From assembly GCA_017626655.1 (NCBI GenBank), contig JAGAIH010000233.1, forward strand, positions 1 through 5,902: a stretch of 5,902 nt of DNA. Direction: 5' to 3'. Below the pieces are notes generated by a model. That model saw only the letters and a program-made list of their open reading frames with translations. It made no database searches and was not told the DNA's origin. Positions 1-4,736 of this stretch are shown piece by piece; positions within the stretch are counted from its first letter, which is position 1, and every line of letters begins with the position of its first letter. A program made the translations under genes and the position numbers. This DNA comes from Clostridia bacterium. GTDB taxonomy: Bacteria > Bacillota_A > Clostridia > Oscillospirales > CAG-272.

Positions 1-28
1 AAAAATACACACAACAAATATTTATAAG

Positions 29-81
29 TTATCCACATATCCACAACACTTATCAACAACTTATTAACACAAATATTCACA
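29..81 (+). other. Cluster of five DnaA-box-like 9-mers, possible replication origin
   Basis: Five 9-mers resembling the bacterial DnaA box (TTATNCACA) lie on the same strand: TTATCCACA at 29-37 (perfect), ATATCCACA at 37-45, TTATCAACA at 50-58, TTATTAACA at 61-69 and ATATTCACA at 73-81. The last four each have one mismatch. Their starts are 8, 13, 11 and 12 bases apart, so most fall about one helical turn from the next. A strongly AT-rich stretch (82-180) follows, as expected for a region that melts when DnaA binds. Known: such clusters mark chromosomal origins and many plasmid or phage origins. Inferred: this is an origin, or a DnaA-controlled region, of the element. In such AT-rich DNA some one-mismatch copies could be chance, but the shared orientation and regular spacing argue for a real array. 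The array may extend left of the window. Confidence 0.5.
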
Positions 82-85
82 ACAT

Positions 86-100
86 TATTTTATTAAAATA
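86..100. repeat. 15-bp AT-only palindrome
   Basis: TATTTTA and TAAAATA flank a single central T, giving a perfect 7-bp inverted repeat just right of the DnaA-box-like array. It could be a protein binding site or part of an easily melted region. Perfect palindromes of this length do arise by chance in DNA made only of A and T, so its meaning is uncertain. Confidence 0.4.
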
Positions 101-103
101 TTC

Positions 104-131
104 GTAATACATATTATATATTATTTGTCAA
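104..131 (-). promoter_or_regulatory. Possible leftward sigma-A promoter
   Basis: Read on the minus strand, TTGACA (131-126, perfect -35) is followed after 16 bp by TATTAC (109-104, four of six matches to TATAAT). It points left, away from the XRE gene, as expected if the element carries a divergently transcribed partner, for example a lysogeny repressor, left of the window. No ribosome binding site or start codon is visible on the minus strand between 103 and 1, so any gene served lies outside. AT-rich DNA gives false promoters easily. Confidence 0.3.
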
Positions 132-157
132 GTAGAAAATAATTATTTTTTATTTTT

Positions 158-214
158 AATAGAAATGCTATTGACAAATCTTAATAGATATGCTATTATA
201 ATAGTACAACTATT
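158..214. promoter_or_regulatory. Three operator-like dyads AATAG-N5-CTATT
   Basis: The same 15-bp imperfect palindrome occurs at 158-172 (spacer AAATG), 183-197 (spacer ATATG) and 200-214 (spacer TACAA). The first two are more alike over 17 bp (156-172 and 181-197, one mismatch) and start 25 bp apart; the third starts 17 bp after the second. Copy 1 overlaps the -35 box, copy 2 covers most of the -10 box, and copy 3 fills the space between the -10 box and the ribosome binding site of the XRE gene. This is how operators of an autoregulated Cro/CI-type repressor are arranged, and the adjacent gene encodes such a repressor. Three repeats beside DnaA boxes could alternatively be iterons for a Rep protein, but their fit over the promoter favours operators. 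Confidence 0.65.
171..199 (+). promoter_or_regulatory. Sigma-A promoter of the XRE repressor gene
   Basis: A perfect -35 box TTGACA (171-176) and a -10 box TATTAT (194-199, five of six) are separated by the ideal 17 bp. A TG at 191-192 one base before the -10 adds an extended -10 element. The start of transcription would fall near 206, giving a leader of about 24 nt before the ATG at 230. Another hexamer, TATAAT at 197-202, matches the -10 consensus perfectly but is 20 bp from the -35 box and so less likely. Both boxes are overlapped by the operator-like dyads, which predicts repression. Confidence 0.75.
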
Positions 215-229
215 GAAAGGAGGTTGTTC

Positions 230-463
230 ATGTACATTGATAAGAAACGTAAGGAGTGCAACATGACGCAAAAGGAGCTTGCGGCAAAGCTGAATGTAAC
301 CCAAGGCGCGATCTCTCAGTGGGAACAGGGACTCGTTGAACCCTCTCTGAAGTACATCGTGCTGATGGCAAAGATCTTTGGCTGTACCGTCGATGAATTG
401 GTCGGCGCGGAATCCGTTAGCTTGCAATCCACCGCGCCGGGGGATGCGCTCCATCCCGCTTAA
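230..463 (+). CDS. XRE/Cro-family helix-turn-helix repressor, 77 aa
   Basis: A small DNA-binding regulator of the XRE (HTH_3) family. The HTH domain fills residues 5-58. The helix-turn-helix begins at T13 (TQKELAAKLNVTQGAISQWEQG), with the recognition helix around Q25-W31, followed by the typical PSLKYIVLMAKIFGCTVDELV end. The last 18 residues are a short unconserved tail with no dimerisation or peptidase domain, so it resembles Cro or a minimal SinR/CI-like repressor. ATG at 230 is chosen because AAAGGAGG (216-223) lies 6 nt upstream; an in-frame TTG at 224 directly abuts that site and would be too close. The three AATAG-N5-CTATT dyads over its promoter are its likely binding sites, so autorepression is inferred. 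It sits first, ahead of the rightward operon and in the same direction, as expected of an early switch regulator. The family call is secure; the phage role is inferred. Confidence 0.93.
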   Translation: MYIDKKRKECNMTQKELAAKLNVTQGAISQWEQGLVEPSLKYIVLMAKIFGCTVDELVGAESVSLQSTAPGDALHPA

Positions 464-501
464 AAAAGAAGACCGCAACGCGCTCGCAACGCATTACGGT
501 C
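462..501 (-). terminator. Minus-strand intrinsic terminator
   Basis: Read leftward, 501-471 folds into a 14-bp stem with a 3-nt loop (GCG). Three of the pairs are G-U and the rest are Watson-Crick. The stem is followed at once by TTCTTTTTT (470-462). This is a classic Rho-independent terminator for leftward transcription. On the plus strand the three wobble pairs become C-A mismatches, so the signal is strand-specific. The U-tract end abuts the stop codon of the XRE gene. It would end a leftward RNA started in the leader region, or shield the switch region from leftward read-through. Confidence 0.65.
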
Positions 502-535
502 AGGAAGTGCAGGATTTTTTGCGGAACCCTTGCAC
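462..535 (-). ncRNA. Candidate leftward antisense RNA in the operon leader
   Basis: An extended -10 promoter at 568-540 on the minus strand would start an RNA near 535-533, and the terminator at 501-462 would end it, for a length of about 70 nt. Inside it, 535-507 can form a first hairpin: GUGCA, a bulged A, then GGG, pairing with UCC-UGCAC, around a 12-nt loop containing CGCAAAAAA. The terminator hairpin is the second. Nothing on this strand looks coding. The RNA would be fully complementary to the untranslated leader between the XRE gene and the 589-786 gene. Known: short two-hairpin antisense RNAs against leaders control replication or early genes in several Gram-positive plasmids and phages. 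That this one exists and does so is inference; the terminator is the strongest part of the case. Confidence 0.35.
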
Positions 536-539
536 TCCT

Positions 540-568
540 ATTCTACCACATTTCCCAAGAAAAAGCAA
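540..568 (-). promoter_or_regulatory. Possible leftward extended -10 promoter in the leader
   Basis: On the minus strand TTGCTT (568-563; matches the TTG of the -35 box only) is followed after 17 bp by TAGAAT (545-540, five of six), preceded directly by TGG (548-546), an extended -10 motif. It lies upstream of the minus-strand terminator and of nothing coding, so it would drive only a short RNA. The -35 box is weak; the spacing and the extended -10 carry the case. Confidence 0.4.
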
Positions 569-588
569 TAGGAGGAAACAAAAAAAAC

Positions 589-786
589 ATGGAAAAAATC
601 ATTGTTCCCTGCCCCAAGAAGGTTCGCAACGACCTCTGCGGGCTTATCCGCGTCTCCCCCGAGGCCGAGAGCATTCTGCGGCGTATGTGCCGAGAGACCG
701 GGGTCCCCATCAGCCGTATTGCCAGTGCCATCATCGAGCAAGCCGCCGATTACGTGGAGTTCGTCCGCCCCGATCACATCGTGTAA
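589..786 (+). CDS. Small ribbon-helix-helix-like DNA-binding protein, 65 aa
   Basis: A 65-residue protein whose layout fits a ribbon-helix-helix (Arc/MetJ/CopG type) fold: a basic N-terminal part (PKKVRND, residues 9-15), a short strand LIRVSP (19-24), a helix A26-E36, a turn at TGVP (37-40) and a second helix SRIASAIIEQAADYVEF (42-58). Proteins of this fold dimerise and bind operators through the strand. The fold is judged by eye and no named family is claimed. An AGGAGG (570-575) lies 13 nt before the ATG, longer than usual, across an A-rich stretch; no better start exists. It is the first gene of the long rightward operon and is separated from the next by 12 bp. A transcriptional or copy-control regulator is a reasonable inference. 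Confidence 0.75.
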   Translation: MEKIIVPCPKKVRNDLCGLIRVSPEAESILRRMCRETGVPISRIASAIIEQAADYVEFVRPDHIV

Positions 787-798
787 GGAGGTATCACC

Positions 799-1092
799 AT
801 GCAAAGCGACAGCAGCGCAGACGACCAAGCCATCCTTACCCGCAGCACGATCATGTCCAAATCGGGCGAGATCATTTCAACCGAGACCACCGCCGCAGGT
901 GAAGCTGTTCCCTTCCCGTCCCGCGGCTTGACCCTATCCGACAGCGCCTGCCGCACCCTCGCCCGCGCCCTCGTCCGAACGGTTCGGGCCTACTACCGGG
1001 ACCCCGCCCACCGCGCCGAGTTCGAGGCATGGTATCTGGAGCGGTACGGCAAGCCCTACCAATGGAACAAGAAAGGAGGCCCCGCCCCTTGA
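799..1092 (+). CDS. Hypothetical protein, 97 aa
   Basis: No recognised family. The first 45 residues are Ser/Thr/Asp/Glu-rich and probably disordered (MQSDSSADDQ...). The rest is a likely helical pair: SDSACRTLARALVRTVRAYYRD (47-68) and AHRAEFEAWYLERYG (70-84). It ends in RYGKPYQWNKKGG. The start is firm: AAGGAGGT (785-792), overlapping the previous stop, is 6 nt from the ATG. Its stop TGA (1090-1092) overlaps the TTG start of the next gene, so the two are probably translationally coupled. Its C-terminal F-x-x-W/F-Y...YGxPY pattern recurs at the end of the next protein, which hints at a common partner or origin. No catalytic motif, membrane segment or signal peptide is visible. Confidence 0.75.
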   Translation: MQSDSSADDQAILTRSTIMSKSGEIISTETTAAGEAVPFPSRGLTLSDSACRTLARALVRTVRAYYRDPAHRAEFEAWYLERYGKPYQWNKKGGPAP

Positions 1093-1340
1093 ACGAGACC
1101 AAACCCAAGCGCCGCCACAAGCGGCCCAAGACCCCGCCGGGCTACCTGCCCTCCGAGTTCTACTTCTACAAGTACAACCTCCGCGCCCGCGAGCTGAAGG
1201 TGGCGCGTGCTCACGGGCTGAAGCATCTCCGCGTCGGGAACTACTACTTCTACAAGGAAAAGGAGCTGAACGATTTTTACGCGGGGAAATATGGGACGCC
1301 TTACCGAAGTAACACAAACCAGGAGGATAACACAACATGA
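1089..1340 (+). CDS. Basic hypothetical protein, possible winged-helix, 83 aa, TTG start
   Basis: The N-terminus is strongly basic (KPKRRHKRPK, residues 5-14) and fits nucleic-acid binding. The centre is rich in aromatic residues (EFYFYKYN, 23-30), followed by a helix-like stretch LRARELKVARAHG (31-43), LKHLRVGNYYFYKEKELNDFY (44-64) and the ending GKYGTPY. The part VGNYYFYKEKELNDF recalls the wing plus helix of excisionase/MerR-like DNA-binding domains, but this is a by-eye resemblance. The start is TTG at 1089: AAAGGAGG (1072-1079) lies 9 nt upstream and the start overlaps the previous stop as TTGA. An in-frame ATG at 1029 lies deep in the preceding gene and has no ribosome binding site. The stop overlaps the next ATG (ATGA, 1337-1340). 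Confidence 0.72.
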   Translation: MNETKPKRRHKRPKTPPGYLPSEFYFYKYNLRARELKVARAHGLKHLRVGNYYFYKEKELNDFYAGKYGTPYRSNTNQEDNTT

Positions 1341-1666
1341 AATATGAGATCATCAACCCCTCTGACAAGTGCTTCATCGAAGCCGAGTCCGACACAGTAG
1401 CCGCCTTGGTCGGTAATGCCTTGGGAAACGGCTATTACGGCGTGCGAGACGAAAACGGTAAAGCTGTTCTTCACATTATGCAGTCCGTCTCCGAGGCCGT
1501 GAATATGACCGAAGGTGAGCTGTCTGCCTTCATCGACAGCCACCACCGAGAGATCCGCAAGGCCTTCGAGAGCTTCCGCTACGCAAGCGAACGCACCAGC
1601 CTGAACAACATTGAAGCAAGAGCGCAGGCATACGCAAGGGCGTTCCTTTCCAAGTATGGGGTGTGA
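1337..1666 (+). CDS. Hypothetical phage-type protein, 109 aa
   Basis: A small acidic protein without a recognised domain name. Its N-terminal part (MKYEIINPSDKCFIEAES, then AALVGNALGNGYYGVRDENGK, residues 23-43) resembles a group of short uncharacterised proteins common in phages and prophages of Clostridia; this comes from memory and could not be checked here. The C-terminal half is helical and charged (ELSAFIDSHHREIRKAFESF, 61-80, then an Ala/Arg-rich helix ending FLSKYGV). The ATG at 1337 follows AGGAGG (1321-1326) by 10 nt and overlaps the previous stop by four bases, pointing to coupled translation. No enzyme motif, membrane segment or signal peptide is visible. Confidence 0.8.
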   Translation: MKYEIINPSDKCFIEAESDTVAALVGNALGNGYYGVRDENGKAVLHIMQSVSEAVNMTEGELSAFIDSHHREIRKAFESFRYASERTSLNNIEARAQAYARAFLSKYGV

Positions 1667-1667
1667 A

Positions 1668-2192
1668 ATGAGGATCAAGACCAACACCCTCCCCTGCCAC
1701 CGTTGCGGCAAGCTCCCCACCACCTTCATCCACGACAGCGAGGCCTACCTGGTCGGTGACCGCGAATGCCCCACCTGCCGCCGCGTAGTGGAGCGCTTTG
1801 ATGATCCGGGGATCGCCATCAGCCGTTGGAACCACACCGTCACCCGCAAGACCTTCGCGGGAGCCACGATCCCCAATCGGGAGGTACCGACCGAGGTCTT
1901 CAACGCCATCATGAAAGACCGTATCATCCTCCATCGCAGTCCCTGCGGGTGCGACGGCGGCGGTACCGTCAGGATCCTCATGCCCGTCTACGGCATGGTG
2001 GGTCTGTACATCGAATGCCCCTACTGTAAGGCGAGCACAAGAGTCTATTCGCCCGTTGAGGCCATCTTTGACGAGCGCTCCACGCGCTCGGCCACCCCCT
2101 ATACCTTCGAGGCCATCACGCAGGCTTTGCGGTTGGCGGTGGAGGAATGGAATCAGATCGGCGAAAGCCAAAAAGGAGATACAAATGCCTGA
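1668..2192 (+). CDS. Protein with two Lar-like zinc-ribbon units, 174 aa
   Basis: Two units each follow the plan of the Lar family (restriction alleviation protein): a Cys pair, about twenty residues, CPxC, then A-x3-WN. Unit 1 has C10/C13, C34/C37 and A50-ISRWN55. Unit 2 has C93/C95 (spaced CxC, not CxxC), C117/C120 and A157-VEEWN162. The eight cysteines would bind one zinc per unit. Known: Lar of the Rac prophage lessens host type I restriction, but many Lar-like phage proteins have no tested function. A cytosine methyltransferase gene in the same operon makes an anti-restriction role plausible but unproven. The ATG at 1668 is one base after the previous stop and has only a weak purine run upstream, so translation is probably coupled. 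The only in-frame starts further up (TTG 1611, ATG 1656) lie inside the previous gene without a ribosome binding site. Confidence 0.82.
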   Translation: MRIKTNTLPCHRCGKLPTTFIHDSEAYLVGDRECPTCRRVVERFDDPGIAISRWNHTVTRKTFAGATIPNREVPTEVFNAIMKDRIILHRSPCGCDGGGTVRILMPVYGMVGLYIECPYCKASTRVYSPVEAIFDERSTRSATPYTFEAITQALRLAVEEWNQIGESQKGDTNA

Positions 2193-2358
2193 ATACGAAA
2201 CCCTCTTCGACTCCGATCTCGCGGAGCACGAATACATGCTTGAACAGCAGAAAAAGAAGGAAAAGGAACAGGAGCAGGAGCACCTGCTTCACCCCTTCAA
2301 GTCACCTACATACGAGACCGAAGCTTCCCCTCACGCGGAAAGGAGCTCTCATGAATAA
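2185..2358 (+). CDS. Small charged helical protein, 57 aa
   Basis: A 57-residue protein of unknown role. Residues 12-34 (LAEHEYMLEQQKKKEKEQEQ and on) form a highly charged Lys/Glu/Gln helix, perhaps a short coiled coil, followed by a probably disordered tail (HPFKSPTYETEASPHAERSSHE). It overlaps the preceding gene by 8 bases and the following gene by 8 bases. A good ribosome binding site AAAAGGAGAT (2171-2180) stands about 7 nt before the ATG, which together with the operon packing supports it as a real gene despite its low complexity. Such small proteins next to recombination genes may act as accessory factors, but nothing in the sequence identifies a partner. Confidence 0.68.
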   Translation: MPEYETLFDSDLAEHEYMLEQQKKKEKEQEQEHLLHPFKSPTYETEASPHAERSSHE

Positions 2359-2758
2359 CAAGACCCTCGGTAACAGCTTTGAATCCGACTTTGCCGCCCT
2401 GCTGGCCGAGAACCGCTTCTGGGCCCACGTCATGGCTCCCAAGGCCGGCGGCCAGCCCTCGGATATCATCGCCGCCCGTGACGGACGCGGCTACCTCATC
2501 GACGCCAAGGTCTGCTCGGGGGGGAGCTTCCCTCTCCGCCGAGTGGAGCCCAACCAGTACACCGCCATGAACCTCTGGGAGGATTGCGGCAACGGCTCCG
2601 CCTGGTTCGCGATCCGCCTCTCGGACGGCTCCATCTACATGCTGACCTTCTTTATAGCCCAGACCTTCGCCGTGGTGCGGGGGCGGGTCAGCCTGTCCGA
2701 GGAGGATATCCGCAGAGAGGGGCTGACCTTTGAAAAGTGGCTGGAGGTGATGCCCTGA
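2351..2758 (+). CDS. RecU-like PD-(D/E)XK nuclease (Holliday junction resolvase-like), 135 aa
   Basis: A compact nuclease of the PD-(D/E)XK superfamily resembling RecU/Hjc-type Holliday junction resolvases. Visible core: N-terminal helix GNSFESDFAALLAE with E11; GGQPSDIIAA with D38; the central YLIDAKV with D51 and K53 (D-x12-DxK); then SFPLRRVEPNQYTAM, where RecU proteins have a conserved Q after the active site (here Q69); then the core strands WFAIRL and IYMLTF. Known: RecU cuts four-way junctions made in recombination and repair, and phages carry short versions. At 135 aa this is shorter than cellular RecU (about 200 aa). AAAGGAG (2339-2345) precedes the ATG by 5 nt, and the start lies inside the preceding gene by 8 bases. 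The next gene, a helicase, overlaps it by one base, so the two probably work together in DNA processing. A VRR-NUC-type nuclease is the main alternative. Confidence 0.85.
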   Translation: MNNKTLGNSFESDFAALLAENRFWAHVMAPKAGGQPSDIIAARDGRGYLIDAKVCSGGSFPLRRVEPNQYTAMNLWEDCGNGSAWFAIRLSDGSIYMLTFFIAQTFAVVRGRVSLSEEDIRREGLTFEKWLEVMP

Positions 2759-4173
2759 TGGAGCGCAGACCCACCACCCTCACCATCTCCGCCGACCTCC
2801 GCGTGAAAAATCCCCCGCCCGCGCTGGTGTCGTGGTGCAAGACCCACCTCATCCTGCCCAACCCCGAGTTTGCCAAGCTTCAGCGCATGGGCAAGTGGAC
2901 GGGCAACACCCCCGGCAGTCTGTGGCTCTTTAAGTCCGACGCGGGGGAATTGATCCTTCCCTTCGGGACTCTGCGGGAGATCCTGCCCATGGTCAAGGCA
3001 TCCCCCTACGGCTTCGCGGTGGAGACCGACTTCCCCGCCCCCCGTCCCGTGGACTACGCCTGTACCGTCCCCCTCTACGACTACCAGATCCCCGCCGTGG
3101 AGGCTCTGGCCGCCGCCAAGTACGGCATCCTGCAATCCCCCGCCGGCTCGGGCAAGACCCAGATGGGGATCGCCCTCATCGCCCGCCTGGGGCTGAAGAC
3201 CCTGTGGCTGACCCACACCGCCGACCTTCTGAAGCAGAGCTACGAGCGGGCCGCCCTCTACATGGACAAGTCCCTGTTCGGCACCATCACGGCGGGCAAG
3301 GTGGATATCGGCGCGGGCATCACCTTCGCCACGGTACAGACCCTGGCCAAGCAGGATCTTGACCAGTACCGCGACGTCTGGGACGTGGTCATCGTGGATG
3401 AATGCCACCGCGTGGCGGGGTCGCCCACCGCCATGACCCAGTTCGGGCGGGTGCTGTCCCACCTCGCCGCCCGCCGCAAGTACGGACTCTCGGCTACGGT
3501 CCACCGCGCCGACGGGCTGGTGAGATGCACCCACGCCTACCTGGGGGAGATCGTCCACACCGTCCCCGCCTCGGCGGTAGCGGGCAAGGTCATGCAGGTG
3601 CGGATCCGTCCCCGACGCACGGGTGTCCCCCTGTCCCGCTCCTGTCTGGACACCGACGGCACCCTGATCTACGCCAAGCTCATCCAACACCTCACCGAGC
3701 ACCCCGACCGCAACCGTCGGATCGCCGCCGATCTGATCGCCAACGCCACCCACTACAACCTCATCCTGTCCGACCGTCTCGACCACCTCCGCGCCCTCAT
3801 GGACGCCCTGCCCGACGAGCTCCGCGCCCACGCGGTCATGATCGACGGCTCCATGACCTCCAAGCGGGGCAAGGCCGACCGAGAGGCCGCTATCGAGGCC
3901 ATGCGGAGAGGGGAGCGGCACTACCTGTTCGCCACCTACCGCCTGGCCAAGGAGGGCCTGGACATTCCCCGCCTGGACAGGCTCTACCTCACCACCCCCC
4001 AGACCGATTACGCCATCGTCACCCAATCGGTGGGCCGTATCGCCCGTACCTTCCCCGACAAGGATACCCCCGTCTGCTACGACTACGTGGACGACGCGGT
4101 CTATCTGGAGCGGGCGTGGAAGGCGCGGTGTCGGCATTACCGGAAGGGGGGCGGGGTTGTGGAGGAGGTGTGA
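2758..4173 (+). CDS. Superfamily 2 DNA helicase (DECH, UvsW/SSL2-like), 471 aa
   Basis: An ATP-dependent helicase or translocase of superfamily 2 with all main motifs. The N-terminal accessory region (1-100) is followed by a Q-motif-like YDYQ (107-110), motif I SPAGSGKT (127-134), motif Ia region LWLTHT (149-154), TVQTL (192-196), motif II DECH (214-217), motif III SAT (245-247), and, in the second RecA-like domain, FATYRLAKEGLDIP (391-404, motif V) and QSVGRIAR (423-430, motif VI). The best resemblance is to phage UvsW/SSL2-type enzymes that unwind branched DNA and remodel forks. It is cytoplasmic, with no membrane segments. The ATG at 2758 overlaps the nuclease stop (TGATG) and has GGAGGTGA (2743-2750) 7 nt upstream. 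The one-base overlap with the RecU-like gene suggests a joint role in resolving branched replication intermediates. The family is certain; the exact substrate is inferred. Confidence 0.95.
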   Translation: MERRPTTLTISADLRVKNPPPALVSWCKTHLILPNPEFAKLQRMGKWTGNTPGSLWLFKSDAGELILPFGTLREILPMVKASPYGFAVETDFPAPRPVDYACTVPLYDYQIPAVEALAAAKYGILQSPAGSGKTQMGIALIARLGLKTLWLTHTADLLKQSYERAALYMDKSLFGTITAGKVDIGAGITFATVQTLAKQDLDQYRDVWDVVIVDECHRVAGSPTAMTQFGRVLSHLAARRKYGLSATVHRADGLVRCTHAYLGEIVHTVPASAVAGKVMQVRIRPRRTGVPLSRSCLDTDGTLIYAKLIQHLTEHPDRNRRIAADLIANATHYNLILSDRLDHLRALMDALPDELRAHAVMIDGSMTSKRGKADREAAIEAMRRGERHYLFATYRLAKEGLDIPRLDRLYLTTPQTDYAIVTQSVGRIARTFPDKDTPVCYDYVDDAVYLERAWKARCRHYRKGGGVVEEV

Positions 4174-4175
4174 GG

Positions 4176-4736
4176 GTGCCTACCTACATAGCCCGCATAT
4201 CCCGCGGAAAGGACAGCTTGAAGATGCTGGACGTCATCCTCACCCGAGACCTGCCCCTCGACCGCATTACGACCAGCGAGGTATGGGCGACTGACACCAT
4301 CCCCGCATGGCTCCCGCCCGTCAACGAATTCAACGAGCGCGTGGACGAGTACATCTGGAAGAAATACCATATTGAGGTAGAACGCCTATGCGCCCGAAAT
4401 CAGGACGGTACCAAAAGGACCTACGAGCAGGGCTTCTACCACGTCCCGAAACGCCGCCACGATGATAAGTCCTTCGGAAAATCGGGGGGGGATGCAGTAT
4501 CACAGGATTCCCCGTTCACGGTGGTCCGTGGTGTCAAGGTTACCTCAAACGGCACCAAATATACCCGTATGCAGGGGGTAATCAAGGGCTTCCCCGGTAT
4601 GACCGGCGTGAATTGGTGTCAGAAGCTGAAGCTCGTCAGGGATTTTCCCCGAAGCCCGACGCGACGGGCGCTGACACAAATATCGTGGAGTATATCGGCA
4701 TTGCCGCCGATGAACCCAAGCGCTTCGGTCAGCTGA
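4176..4736 (+). CDS. PAPS reductase-like (PP-loop) protein, N-terminal part before a frameshift
   Basis: The first part of a phage-type phosphoadenosine-phosphosulfate-reductase-like protein of the adenine nucleotide alpha-hydrolase (PP-loop) superfamily. The ATP-binding PP-loop reads ISRGKDSLKML (residues 8-18), with R where SGGKDS normally has the first G. It is followed by the VWATDTIPA strand (36-44), a region with KRTYEQGFYHV, and GFP...NWCQKLK (138-152), the WCxxxLK motif of these phage proteins. GTG at 4176 has AGGAGGTG (4163-4170) just upstream and lies 2 bases after the helicase stop. Family-like sequence stops at about R155-F157. The remaining residues (PRSPTRRALTQ...) are out-of-frame reading to the stop at 4734, so the product as written is a 186-aa fragment. 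The continuation lies in the -1 frame (4613-5089). The gene is either a pseudogene, a sequencing indel, or read by ribosomal frameshifting. The sulfur donor or acceptor of these phage proteins is not known. Confidence 0.8.
   Translation: MPTYIARISRGKDSLKMLDVILTRDLPLDRITTSEVWATDTIPAWLPPVNEFNERVDEYIWKKYHIEVERLCARNQDGTKRTYEQGFYHVPKRRHDDKSFGKSGGDAVSQDSPFTVVRGVKVTSNGTKYTRMQGVIKGFPGMTGVNWCQKLKLVRDFPRSPTRRALTQISWSISALPPMNPSASVS

Noticed and set aside
507..535. Rightward terminator or attenuator from the GTGCA/TGCAC hairpin
   Set aside because: On the plus strand the stem is short with a long loop and no T-run follows it, so it is not a terminator in that direction.
516..544. Rightward promoter in the leader (TTTTTG region with TATTCT)
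   Set aside because: The -35 match is poor and the -10 is only fair; it overlaps the better minus-strand -10, so it is not supported.
378..902. Plus-strand frame of 174 codons overlapping the repressor end and the next two genes
   Set aside because: Arg/Pro/His-rich out-of-frame reading that starts inside the repressor without a ribosome binding site and crosses the non-coding leader.
1530..2237. Minus-strand open frame of 235 codons opposite the Lar-like gene
   Set aside because: No ribosome binding site or domain, while the opposite strand has ordered cysteine pairs and fits the operon.
2635..4137. Minus-strand open frame of 500 codons opposite the helicase
   Set aside because: It mirrors GC-rich third positions of the helicase, has a Gly/Val/His-rich composition, no family motif and no ribosome binding site. 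The plus-strand helicase has all SF2 motifs.
3402..4175. Extension of the PAPS-reductase-like frame upstream into the helicase
   Set aside because: The upstream part is Pro/Arg-rich out-of-frame helicase sequence. GTG 4176 has a proper ribosome binding site and begins the family-like sequence.
4643..4649. Canonical -1 programmed frameshift heptamer
   Set aside because: T-TTT-CCC does not fit X-XXY-YYZ because the A-site codon cannot re-pair well, and I saw no clear downstream pseudoknot, so it is not claimed as a feature.
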